The notes below the pieces were generated by a model, which saw only the letters and a program-made list of their open reading frames with translations, searched no databases and had not been told where the DNA came from. Positions 29,089-36,902 of a stretch of 64,000 nt of DNA are shown in pieces. The translations under genes were made by a program, and so were the position numbers. How positions within the stretch are numbered: the first letter of the stretch is position 1; every line of letters begins with the position of its first letter. Source of the stretch: Aidingimonas lacisalsi (GTDB lineage Bacteria > Pseudomonadota > Gammaproteobacteria > Pseudomonadales > Halomonadaceae); NCBI RefSeq assembly GCF_008079445.1, contig NZ_VRYH01000002.1, forward strand, positions 558,001 through 622,000. Reading direction: 5' to 3'.

Positions 29089-29979
29089 ATGCATATGTCC
29101 ATGAAACGACTGCCTGCCGCGATGGTGGCTGCAAGTACCTTGATGATGACGGCCGGCGTTTCCGCCAATGACGACTTGACCGATGTCTGTCCGTCACCCA
29201 TCAAAATGGCCGACACCGGTATCGAAGGCATGGGGCCGCTGGATGAGGCATTCGGCCCGTTTGCCGAGGAATTCGAGGCCACGACCGGGCTGGAATTGGA
29301 AATGTTCAGCCTGAGTAACCGCACGGCAGCCGGCAATGCCCTGCAATACGATGATGTCGACCTGGTGTTTGCCGGTCCCTCCGAGTTCGTGCTTTTCGAC
29401 GGGCTCAGTGATATCGAGATTCTGTTTGCCATTGAGCGTCCTCATTACGGCAGCAGCTTCTTCGTGCCGGAAGACAGTGATATCGAGTCTCTCGAGGATC
29501 TGGAAGGCAAGCATGTGGCGCTGAAGGATACCGGCTCGACCAGTGGCCATATCATTCCTAGCAAGATGCTGGTGGAAGCCGGTCTTGACCTCGATAAGGA
29601 CCTCGAGATCACCATGGCCGGTGATGCTCGGGTAGCGGCGCTCGTCAATGGTGATGTCGACGCCATGGGTGGTGGCAATCGCGATATCGAAGAGATCGAA
29701 GCCTCGGATCCCGATGGCGACTATCGAGTGATTGCCAAGAGCGATGTACTGCCCGGCGACCCCGTGATCATGCGCGGCAATCTCCCGGAAGACTGCAAGA
29801 GCGGTTTGCGTGACTCGCTCCGGGCCAATGACGATGCGCTATGGGAAGCCCTGGTAGCGACTGATCGCAATGAGGACAAGTTCCTCAATCGTGACTCGTC
29901 CATGGGCTTCGATCGCACTGCCGAAGACTATGAAGTCATCGAGCAGGCCTACGATGCGGCAGGCATCGAGCTCGAGTAA
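29089..29979 (+). CDS. phnD: Phosphonate-type ABC transporter substrate-binding protein
   Basis: This 296-residue periplasmic protein of the PhnD/PtxB family delivers phosphate, phosphite, phosphonate or a similar anion to the membrane complex. A signal peptide (MHMSMKRLPAAMVAASTLM, cleaved near VSA-ND) precedes the mature protein. DVDLVFAGPSEFVLF and the anion-binding loop DTGSTSGHIIPSKML match the family. The start at 29089 has GGAAGGA about eight bases upstream. The ligand cannot be decided, since related proteins bind very different phosphorus compounds. phnC and phnE follow. Confidence 0.85.
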   Translation: MHMSMKRLPAAMVAASTLMMTAGVSANDDLTDVCPSPIKMADTGIEGMGPLDEAFGPFAEEFEATTGLELEMFSLSNRTAAGNALQYDDVDLVFAGPSEFVLFDGLSDIEILFAIERPHYGSSFFVPEDSDIESLEDLEGKHVALKDTGSTSGHIIPSKMLVEAGLDLDKDLEITMAGDARVAALVNGDVDAMGGGNRDIEEIEASDPDGDYRVIAKSDVLPGDPVIMRGNLPEDCKSGLRDSLRANDDALWEALVATDRNEDKFLNRDSSMGFDRTAEDYEVIEQAYDAAGIELE

Positions 29980-30029
29980 TCACCTTCATCGCTGATCGTT
30001 TCTTTCTTGCCATAGTGGACGTGGAATTC

Positions 30030-30056
30030 GGCACAAGGACGTGCCTGTTTCCTGTT
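30030..30056 (+). terminator. Weak hairpin after phnD (possible attenuator)
   Basis: GGCAC and GTGCC enclose AAGGAC and are followed by the U-rich TGTTTCCTGTTTTG. It lies 50 bases after phnD and 93 bases before phnC. Partial termination here would keep the binding protein more abundant than the ATPase and permease. Confidence 0.45.
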
Positions 30057-30148
30057 TTGTCATTATCCATTCATATTCTTTGATCAAGGTCACGGGAAAG
30101 TACGTGGCGGTGCGCCTCACGTTGTTTCCTTTTTCCCGGAGTTCTCAA

Positions 30149-30952
30149 GTGACAGCCATTCAGGTCCAGGACCTTCACAAGTCGTTCGATTCTCTTCATG
30201 TACTGCGTGGTATCGATTTCGAGATCGCTCAGGGCGAATGCGTCATCCTGTTGGGGGCCAACGGGTGTGGCAAGTCGACACTGATGCGTTGCCTCAACGG
30301 ATTGGAGCGGCCCGACCGGGGGAATGCGTACATGCATGGCACTGACATTGCGACTGCCGACGCCAGGCAACTATGTCAGCTACGTAGACAGGTTGGTGTC
30401 GTCTTCCAGCAATTCAATCTGGTGCAAAATCTTAGTGTCTTTCAGAACGTTCTCTATGGCGCGATGGGGGAGCAGCGTTTCGGCCTGCTCGCCACACTGT
30501 CCCCTCTGGCTAACGACGCCCTGCGCGAGCGTGCCATGTACTGTCTGGAGCGGGTATCGCTGGCGGATAAAGCGAAACATAAATGTCGTGAGATCTCAGG
30601 TGGTCAACAGCAGCGGGTTGCTATCGCACGTACGTTGATGCAAGAGCCATCCGTGCTGATCGCCGATGAACCTGTTGCCAGCCTCGACCCGAGCGCCGGA
30701 CGCAATGTCATGAATCTGTTGATGGCCATTGTGGAAGAGCAACGCATGACCGTGCTGTGCTCGTTGCATCAATTGGAACTGGCTAGCGAGTATGGCGATC
30801 GGCTGATCGGCATGAAAGCCGGCCGGATCGAATTGGATGCCAGTCGCGACACTGTCGACCATCAGCGTATGGCATCGCTGTATCAAGGTGACGTCAGAGT
30901 AGATCACGTACCGACCACACACCACGAACGCCCAGTGACAGCCAGCGTATAA
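30149..30952 (+). CDS. phnC: Phosphonate-type ABC transporter ATP-binding protein
   Basis: This 267-residue cytoplasmic ATPase powers the importer. Walker A is GANGCGKST, the Q-loop is FQQFNLVQNLSVFQNVL, the signature is SGGQQQRVAIARTL, and Walker B is VLIADEPVASLDP. The frame is open from 30041, but the GTG at 30149 is chosen because GGAG is seven bases upstream and it starts at the family position (TAIQVQDLHKSF). LAT-type PhnC motifs and the neighbouring phnE support the assignment. Confidence 0.92.
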   Translation: MTAIQVQDLHKSFDSLHVLRGIDFEIAQGECVILLGANGCGKSTLMRCLNGLERPDRGNAYMHGTDIATADARQLCQLRRQVGVVFQQFNLVQNLSVFQNVLYGAMGEQRFGLLATLSPLANDALRERAMYCLERVSLADKAKHKCREISGGQQQRVAIARTLMQEPSVLIADEPVASLDPSAGRNVMNLLMAIVEEQRMTVLCSLHQLELASEYGDRLIGMKAGRIELDASRDTVDHQRMASLYQGDVRVDHVPTTHHERPVTASV

Positions 30953-30968
30953 AGCGAGTGCCATCCTG

Positions 30969-31781
30969 ATGAGTCAAGTGAAACGTCCTGCAGCACCAAC
31001 GACACCTCCACCTACCCGTTTCAAATCACCGCCCGTCTTCGCCTGGCTCTTGATAGTGACGTTTCTTGCCCTCTTTCTGCAGGGTGTCGTCGCGACCGAG
31101 ATCAGTGTGGAGCGGTTGTTGAGGGGGGCGGTCAATCTCGTTCATTTCATCGGCAGAGCCTTTCCGCCGGACCCCACGGATATCAACACCATCGGTTGGG
31201 CCATGCTCGAGACCATGAATATTGCTGTCGTTGGTGTAACGGTCGGCGTATTGCTGAGCATCCCGTTCGCACTGCTGTCGGCGCGTAATACCACTCCCTG
31301 GCCCTGGGTACGCGTAATGAGCCGACTGATGATTGCCGCCATGCGGACAGTGCCCGACCTGATCTGGGCCTTGATCTTCGTCGTTGCCGTCGGGCTCGGG
31401 CCCATGGCAGGCGTTCTGGCGATCATCATGGACACGATCGGTTTCGCCGCTCGCTTTTTCTCCGAGCGTATCGAAGAAGTGCACCCAGGTCCCTCCGATG
31501 CGCTTACGGCGACGGGCGCCGGGCGGCTATCCGTCATCGGTGGCGCCATTCTGCCGGAGACGCTGGCCTCGATGACGGCCACCAGCCTCTATAGCGTGGA
31601 AAAGTCCATACGCTCCGCCGTCACCCTGGGTCTAGTCGGCGCCGGAGGCGTAGGTGTCGAATTGGCGGCCGCGATGCGGCTATTCAATTATGACGAAGCG
31701 TTGATGATCATACTGGTCATACTGGTCGTCGTGATCGGCTTTGAACAACTCTCTTCCGCGATCAGGAAACGCGTCATTTGA
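30969..31781 (+). CDS. phnE: Phosphonate-type ABC transporter permease
   Basis: This 270-residue inner-membrane permease has about six membrane segments after a proline-rich cytoplasmic N-terminus. The coupling-helix motif for contact with the ATPase is SDALTATGAGRLSVIGGAILP, close to the EAA-loop consensus. AMLETMNIAVVGVTVGVLLS and MRTVPDLIWALIFV are typical of PhnE. It follows phnC by 16 bases. No lyase or phosphonatase genes follow, so use of the imported compound is not encoded here. Confidence 0.92.
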   Translation: MSQVKRPAAPTTPPPTRFKSPPVFAWLLIVTFLALFLQGVVATEISVERLLRGAVNLVHFIGRAFPPDPTDINTIGWAMLETMNIAVVGVTVGVLLSIPFALLSARNTTPWPWVRVMSRLMIAAMRTVPDLIWALIFVVAVGLGPMAGVLAIIMDTIGFAARFFSERIEEVHPGPSDALTATGAGRLSVIGGAILPETLASMTATSLYSVEKSIRSAVTLGLVGAGGVGVELAAAMRLFNYDEALMIILVILVVVIGFEQLSSAIRKRVI

Positions 31782-31877
31782 GAGGTGGCAAACCGTAGGC
31801 TCGGCCATGCTCGGTCCTGTTTCTCGGCTGTCGATTGCGCTAGGATGCGCTTGTTCGCAATGATAGCTGGAAAACTC

Positions 31878-32405
31878 ATGTTAGAGAGCTCTCTGCAGAC
31901 CCCCATCGCCATGATCGCCGCCATGTCGCGCAACCGCGTGATCGGCATCGACGGCAAGTTGCCCTGGTACCTGCCCGAAGACCTGAAGTTCTTCAAGGCC
32001 ATTACCCTGGGCAAGCCACTGGTGATGGGGCGCAAGACGTTCGCCTCGATCGGCCGGCCGCTACCGGGGCGGCTCAATATCGTCGTCACCCGTGACGAGT
32101 CGTTCAGCCATGACGGCGTGAGCGTCTGCCATGACCTGCCCAGTGCCCTAAAGCTGGCCGATGCACAGGCGATCATCGATGATACGGAAGAGATCATGGT
32201 GATGGGCGGTGCCCAGATCTACACCCAGGCCCTGCCGTATGCCGAGCGGCTGTATCTGACCGAGGTCGACACCGAGTTGACCGGGGATACCTACTTCCCG
32301 CAGCGTTCGGATGCCGAGTGGCAGGAAGTGCAGCGCGTGGCGGGCACCCCACGGGAAGGGCAGCCGGCTTACGATTTCGTTGCCTATCAGCGGCGTGCAG
32401 GGTGA
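31878..32405 (+). CDS. folA: Dihydrofolate reductase
   Basis: This 175-residue cytoplasmic enzyme reduces dihydrofolate to tetrahydrofolate using NADPH. Conserved motifs are AAMSRNRVIGIDGKLPWYLP, the active-site Asp in PEDLKFFK, and VMGRKTFASIGRPLPGR. The ATG at 31878 gives family length; earlier in-frame starts lack a good ribosome site. It lies 96 bases after phnE without a visible terminator, so read-through is possible. It regenerates the cofactor used by ThyA. Confidence 0.96.
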   Translation: MLESSLQTPIAMIAAMSRNRVIGIDGKLPWYLPEDLKFFKAITLGKPLVMGRKTFASIGRPLPGRLNIVVTRDESFSHDGVSVCHDLPSALKLADAQAIIDDTEEIMVMGGAQIYTQALPYAERLYLTEVDTELTGDTYFPQRSDAEWQEVQRVAGTPREGQPAYDFVAYQRRAG

Positions 32406-32586
32406 TCGCCGGCCCAGCCGATGAGGGCGTGGTGGCGGAGAATGGGCGGCCTGAATTTGTCAGAACGGCCAACCTGGCACACACTGATTTATCAACATCT
32501 TCATAGCGCGGGTTCTCGGCTCAGTCGGAAACGTCGGCGGCGGGTGCCGGTTTTCGAAAATGCCTAGTCAGGGAGGGGCTTGGTCC

Positions 32587-33396
32587 ATGCTCGAACAACG
32601 CGTCAATGCGCTATTTGAAGCGCTGGAACAGCAACTCGAGCGTCATCGTCATGAATGGCTGGCGGTGCAGGAGCGGTTGGCGGAACTCGCCGCCCGCAAC
32701 CGCGAGCTGCAAGCCAGCCAGAGCGAACTGCAGACGCAACTCGACGCTGCGAAGGCCGCGCCGGAGTCGGCACCGAAACATCGCAGCCAAGGCCTGGCCG
32801 CCTTGATGGCGCGGCGTGGTCATCCGCGCGTGGCAACGAACGACACATCTGACGATACGCCCGTGGCGTCCGCCAGTGATGAGGCGCCCGAGCGGGAACC
32901 CGCCGGTGCCGAGCAAGACAGTGAAACGCGCGCCGAGCAGGCGCCCAGCCATGCAGACGATACCGACGATGCCCAGAGCCGCCTGCCGATCGGTGAGGCC
33001 CCCGGGCCGCAGGCGCTGCTCGATCAGTGGTACCAGCGCTATACCGAGACGTTCTTCAAGGGCCATACCCGGCCACTCAAGGTCGGTATCCACAAGGATC
33101 TGATGGCGCGTGAGCCGTGGCCGGAAAAACTGGTGAGGCGGGCGCTGGCGTGTTATGTCCATCTGCCGCGTTATCTCAAGGCCGTGCGTACCGGTGCGGA
33201 ACGGGTCGATCTCGATGGCAACAATGCCGGGCAGGTGACGGAAGGCGAGGCCAAGTACGCGCGCCGCCAGCTCGAGGAACTGCGCGCCCAGGATCGGAGC
33301 CGCCAGGCCCGCCAGCAGCAGCGCCAACAACAGCAGGACAGGGCGGACCGCCTGGAGCGCAAGATCGGCGAACTGCTGGCCAAGCACGAGCGTTGA
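32587..33396 (+). CDS. ProQ/FinO-domain RNA chaperone
   Basis: This 269-residue protein has an N-terminal coiled coil (about residues 1-60, EALEQQLERHRHEWLAVQER) and an acidic low-complexity linker (about 80-135). A ProQ/FinO domain follows at about 140-225: WYQRYTETFFKGHTRPLKVG, then IHKDLM and LACYVHLPRYLKAV. A basic, Gln-rich tail (RQARQQQRQQQQDRADR) ends it. FinO-domain proteins bind structured RNAs and stabilise or match sRNAs and mRNAs. The domain order differs from E. coli ProQ, where the FinO domain is N-terminal. The start at 32587 has GGAGGGG eight bases upstream. Confidence 0.85.
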   Translation: MLEQRVNALFEALEQQLERHRHEWLAVQERLAELAARNRELQASQSELQTQLDAAKAAPESAPKHRSQGLAALMARRGHPRVATNDTSDDTPVASASDEAPEREPAGAEQDSETRAEQAPSHADDTDDAQSRLPIGEAPGPQALLDQWYQRYTETFFKGHTRPLKVGIHKDLMAREPWPEKLVRRALACYVHLPRYLKAVRTGAERVDLDGNNAGQVTEGEAKYARRQLEELRAQDRSRQARQQQRQQQQDRADRLERKIGELLAKHER

Positions 33397-33411
33397 TAAG
33401 CAGGTCTTGCA

Positions 33412-33439
33412 TTAACACCTTGCGTTGAATCATTATATC
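33412..33439 (+). promoter_or_regulatory. Promoter-like element of the candidate small RNA
   Basis: TTAACA (33412-33417) and TATATC (33434-33439) are 16 bases apart and match sigma-70 elements at 4-5 of 6 positions each. It lies just after the ProQ-domain gene. Confidence 0.35.
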
Positions 33440-33445
33440 GTACGC

Positions 33446-33545
33446 CAATGTCGGTCATGTGCCTGTCACAAGGTGCTGGCAAGCTTCACGGCGTTGCCAG
33501 GGTGGTGGCACGACCTTGGGGCCAAGGGAAAGTTCCCGGGTTTTT
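33446..33545 (+). ncRNA. Candidate small RNA between the ProQ gene and the porin
   Basis: CTGGCAA (33476-33482) pairs perfectly with TTGCCAG (33494-33500). CCTTGG/CCAAGG (33514-33527) and GGGA/TCCC (33526-33537) form further stems, and the last is followed by GGG and TTTTT (33541-33545). With the promoter-like element upstream this predicts a transcript of about 100 bases. The terminator stem is short and some stems compete, so the call is tentative. No known sRNA family was recognised. Confidence 0.3.
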
Positions 33546-33578
33546 GCGTATCGAGATTGAAAACGGTGTTTTTTCTTC

Positions 33579-33607
33579 TTGCACTCTCGAAAATCCCGGT
33601 ATATGGT
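33579..33607 (+). promoter_or_regulatory. Likely promoter of the second porin
   Basis: TTGCAC (33579-33584) and TATGGT (33602-33607) are spaced by 17 bases. An AT-rich TTTTTTCTTC tract lies directly upstream and could act as an UP element. Confidence 0.45.
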
Positions 33608-33775
33608 TTCCCTGCGAGCATTGGATTATAACAAGGCTTCGCAGCGGCAGAAGGTGTCGGGCAACTGTCGAACAGTGTTTGTTCACTTGGGTTGCTCAAG
33701 CCCTCGATGCCAGGCAAGCCAACTGCATACTGCAGAAACGATCGAAACAGAAAGCTAGTGAAAGGAACAATCGCG

Positions 33776-34897
33776 ATGAAAAAGACGCTGTTAGCCACTG
33801 CTATTGCCGGTGCCCTGGGCGCCTCCGCTGCTCAGGCCGCAACAACCGTTTACGACCAGGACGGCACCAAGCTGGACGTCTATGGCCGTCTGGCACTCGC
33901 TGTCACTACTGGCGGTGAGCAAGTCGAAGGCGCTGCCAAGTCTGATGGCTCTGAGTTTGTCGATCTTGGTTCACGTTTCGGCTTTATCGCCGAAGAGCAG
34001 GTCAGCCAGGACTTCTCCGTCTTCGGCCGCATGGAGTTCCGTGCCCCGATGGACGAGCAGTCCTTCCAGGAATTCAACGTCCGCAATACCTATGCGGGTG
34101 TGCGTAGCGAAACCTACGGTCAAGTCTGGGCCGGTAACTTCGATTCCATCTATTACCAGGCCGGCTCCGTATTGTTCGATGTGCCGGAAAACCTCGGTTG
34201 GGAATCGATCGGCAGCGTGAGTAACCAGTCTCACGGCGATTCCATCGCCTACAAGTCGCCGGAATTCGCTGGCTTCACCACCTGGCTGCAGGCCAAGCAC
34301 CATTCCGGCAACGGCAGTGACCAGATGGTTGATACTGACGGCGATGGAATGGAAGACACCTCCGTCGGTCGCGAATCCTCGACTCTGAGTGCCCAGGCGG
34401 CCGTTTCCTACGAGCAAGGGCCATTCTACGGCGCCCTGGTCTGGGATCAGGACAAGCGTGCCTTCGACGGTACTTCTGAAGAGCGTGTCACTAGCGGGAA
34501 TCAGCGTACTGTCGCTGAGTACGAAGGTACCGACGAAGACATCATCGGCGCTTTCGCCAGCTATCAGGTGCTGCCAGCGCTGAGCCTGCGCGCCGGCTAT
34601 GAAACCCAGGATCAGAACGAAGAGCTGGGTACCATCGGTCAGGACATCGCCAGCGTTGGCTTCTCCTTCGACTACATGGATAACGCCGGTATCTATGGCC
34701 AGTATTCCCATATCGATATGGAGCAGGGCGACGAAGACGAGACCATGAATCGTTGGATGCTCGGTACCAACTACTTCTTCAGCGACCAGATGTACGGTTT
34801 CGCCGAAGTTTATGACGGTGACTTCGACACCGATGAACAGATCAACGAAATCGACGATGAGTTGATCACTACCGTGGGTGTCCGCTACGACTTCTAA
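33776..34897 (+). CDS. Outer-membrane porin (OmpC/OmpF-like)
   Basis: This 373-residue porin has the signal peptide MKKTLLATAIAGALGASAAQA followed by ATTVYDQDGTKLDVYGRLAL. That opening strand, and SRFGFIAEEQVSQDFSVFGR, resemble enterobacterial-type trimeric porins. ETYGQVWAGNFDSIYY corresponds to the loop-3 region, and the final strand ends in VGVRYDF with the terminal Phe. The mature protein is very acidic (for example EYEGTDEDI, EQGDEDE), fitting high external salt. GAAAGGAA precedes the ATG. A strong terminator follows. Confidence 0.93.
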   Translation: MKKTLLATAIAGALGASAAQAATTVYDQDGTKLDVYGRLALAVTTGGEQVEGAAKSDGSEFVDLGSRFGFIAEEQVSQDFSVFGRMEFRAPMDEQSFQEFNVRNTYAGVRSETYGQVWAGNFDSIYYQAGSVLFDVPENLGWESIGSVSNQSHGDSIAYKSPEFAGFTTWLQAKHHSGNGSDQMVDTDGDGMEDTSVGRESSTLSAQAAVSYEQGPFYGALVWDQDKRAFDGTSEERVTSGNQRTVAEYEGTDEDIIGAFASYQVLPALSLRAGYETQDQNEELGTIGQDIASVGFSFDYMDNAGIYGQYSHIDMEQGDEDETMNRWMLGTNYFFSDQMYGFAEVYDGDFDTDEQINEIDDELITTVGVRYDF

Positions 34898-34937
34898 GTC
34901 GAGCCCGACTCACGAACTATACGACACGCTCGTAAAG

Positions 34938-34963
34938 AAGCCGGCCTTCGGGCCGGCTTTGTC
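34938..34963. terminator. Strong intrinsic terminator after the porin
   Basis: AAGCCGGCC and GGCCGGCTT form a perfect 9-bp stem around the stable TTCG loop and are followed by TTG. The minus strand also reads T-rich after the stem (CTTCTTTA), so it may end transcription of both the porin and the converging GGDEF-EAL gene. Confidence 0.85.
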
Positions 34964-35008
34964 GTGTCTGGCATGTTTCCTTCCCCTACTTATTGATGAC
35001 CGCGGGCC

Positions 35009-36781
35009 TTACTCGCGCGAAGCCAGCCAACGCTCCAGTTCATCGGCCGCCATCGGATGAGCGAAGTGGTAGCCCTGGGCATGCTGGATGCCCTGATCGG
35101 TGAGGGCGGTGAGCCCGGCTTGATTCTCCACGCCGACGACCATGCAGTCGATGCCGAGGTTGGTCAGCAACTGAGCGATGCCGGAAAGCAACTGCTGGCC
35201 GCGTGCGTCTTCGCCGACCCCGGCAATCAATGCACCGTTGATCTTCGCCTGGGTGATCGGTAGCCGCGCCAGGTAGGAAAAATTGACATGGCCCTCGCCG
35301 AGTTCGTCGATCGCCAGGTTGACGCCCAGACGCTTGAGTCGATGGAGCAGATCCGGTGTCGTGCTGGGTTCATGGGTCAGGCTGTCGCTGGCGATTTCCA
35401 GGGTCAGCCACTGGGCATCGTCGAGCTGCTCTTCGAGAAAGCGGTCGAGGGAGGCGTGGTGGTCCGGGTGATCGAAGAGATGATCGGCGACGATATTCAC
35501 CGCGATAGGCAAGTCGCCCAGGGGCGAGCCTTGCTCTCGCCAGCGGCGATGCTGCTCGATCACCTGGCGGATGATCCAGCGGTCGAGCGGTACGGCCAGC
35601 CCCAGGCTGCGAGCCAGGGCCATGAATTCCCGCGGGCCGTGCTGGTCGTTCGGCGACTGCCGGCGTACCAGCGCTTCGAGGCCGAGCGGCTGTTGCGTAT
35701 GAATATCCATCTGTGGCTGATAGACCACACTGAAGTGTTGCGACGGGTCCGTCAGCGCCTGACGCAATGTCAGTTCATCGCTGAGTTGCGACTGCATCTG
35801 ACGGCTCAGGCGCTTATCGACGAAGGCGTGACGCGATGCACCGGCACGCTTGGCGCGGTACATTGCCGCATCGGCGTTGCGCAGCAACTCTTCCTGACTG
35901 TCGCCGTCACTGGGATACAGCGCGATGCCGATACTGGCCGATAACGGCATGGTGCCGTCATGTACCTGGAAAGGCGCCTCGAGCGCTTCCAGCAGACGCA
36001 TGGCTACGGTCTGCGCCGACTCGACGCTGACGTCATGATCCAACAGGGCGACGAATTCGTCGCCGCCGAAGCGGGCCAGCGTGTCGTTGGCGCGCAGCAC
36101 CTGAGAAAGCCGCCGACTGGCTTGCTTGAGCAAGTTGTCGCCGACGGCATGCCCCTTCGAATCATTGATGGCCTTGAAATGATCGAGATCGATGAATAGC
36201 AGGGCCAGCATCGTGTCATGCCGTTCCGCGTGCTTGAGCGCATGCTCGAGCCGATCACTGAACAACAAGCGATTGGCTAGCCCGGTCAGCGGGTCATGGT
36301 GAGCCTTGATCTGCAGCCGTGTCTGGTCTTCCTTGAGTTCGGAGATATCGATGAAGGTGCGGACGTAGTGGGTGACCTGCCCCTCGTCATCGATCACGGC
36401 GTCGATATTGAGTAGCTCGGGGTAGAACTCGCCGGTCTTGCGTTGGCACAGCACTTCACCTCGCCAGTGATGGTCGCGGGTGAGCTGTTCGCGTTGCTGA
36501 TAGTATTCCGGTTTCTGTTCGCGGCTATGAAAACGGGCGATATCCCAGCCCAGCACTTCCTCGCAACCATAGCCGGTAATCTTCGAGAACGCATGGTTGG
36601 CGATCAGGACCCGGTGGTCGGCATCGGTGACGAGAATGCCGACACGGCTGTGGCTGAATGCCATGAGCGCCAATGTCTGCGAATGCTGGCCCTCTCCGTC
36701 GATGCGCCCTTGAGCCATCAGGCACGGGGGCAGGGAGGCGAGGATATCGGAGATGGATTGCAGATCGTCAGACATAGGCAC
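35009..36781 (-). CDS. PAS-GGDEF-EAL protein with degenerate EAL domain
   Basis: This 590-residue soluble cyclic-di-GMP protein has a PAS domain (about residues 40-155, GILVTDADHRVLIANHAFSK). A GGDEF domain follows with intact RFGGDEF and the inhibitory RxxD site (RAND) just before it. The C-terminal EAL domain keeps EAL, VNIV, LEIAS and QGYHF, but the catalytic DDFG is DELG and the AEGVE glutamate is replaced (VVGVEN). Diguanylate cyclase activity is therefore likely, while phosphodiesterase activity is doubtful. It lies 121 bases after a related gene on the same strand. Confidence 0.9.
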   Translation of the reverse strand: MPMSDDLQSISDILASLPPCLMAQGRIDGEGQHSQTLALMAFSHSRVGILVTDADHRVLIANHAFSKITGYGCEEVLGWDIARFHSREQKPEYYQQREQLTRDHHWRGEVLCQRKTGEFYPELLNIDAVIDDEGQVTHYVRTFIDISELKEDQTRLQIKAHHDPLTGLANRLLFSDRLEHALKHAERHDTMLALLFIDLDHFKAINDSKGHAVGDNLLKQASRRLSQVLRANDTLARFGGDEFVALLDHDVSVESAQTVAMRLLEALEAPFQVHDGTMPLSASIGIALYPSDGDSQEELLRNADAAMYRAKRAGASRHAFVDKRLSRQMQSQLSDELTLRQALTDPSQHFSVVYQPQMDIHTQQPLGLEALVRRQSPNDQHGPREFMALARSLGLAVPLDRWIIRQVIEQHRRWREQGSPLGDLPIAVNIVADHLFDHPDHHASLDRFLEEQLDDAQWLTLEIASDSLTHEPSTTPDLLHRLKRLGVNLAIDELGEGHVNFSYLARLPITQAKINGALIAGVGEDARGQQLLSGIAQLLTNLGIDCMVVGVENQAGLTALTDQGIQHAQGYHFAHPMAADELERWLASRE

Positions 36782-36902
36782 GTGGCTGTTCCATCGGTCA
36801 AGGTTCCGTGTGCGAGGGGGCCGCCAGCGAATCTCACGCTTTCCCGTCGTTATGCGTTTTACCTACCTGAGCCTCTCACTATTGTTTGAGTGTCGGCATT
36901 CG

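Larger units (their letters stand above)
33397..33775. other. Long leader/intergenic region before the second porin
   Basis: These 379 bases hold no convincing protein gene. They contain a promoter-like TTAACA-16-TATATC (33412-33439), a row of hairpins from 33476 to 33537 that ends in TTTTT, and a second promoter-like TTGCAC-17-TATGGT (33579-33607). From there about 165 bases of leader run to the porin start. The layout suggests a small RNA followed by the porin promoter. Confidence 0.45.
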
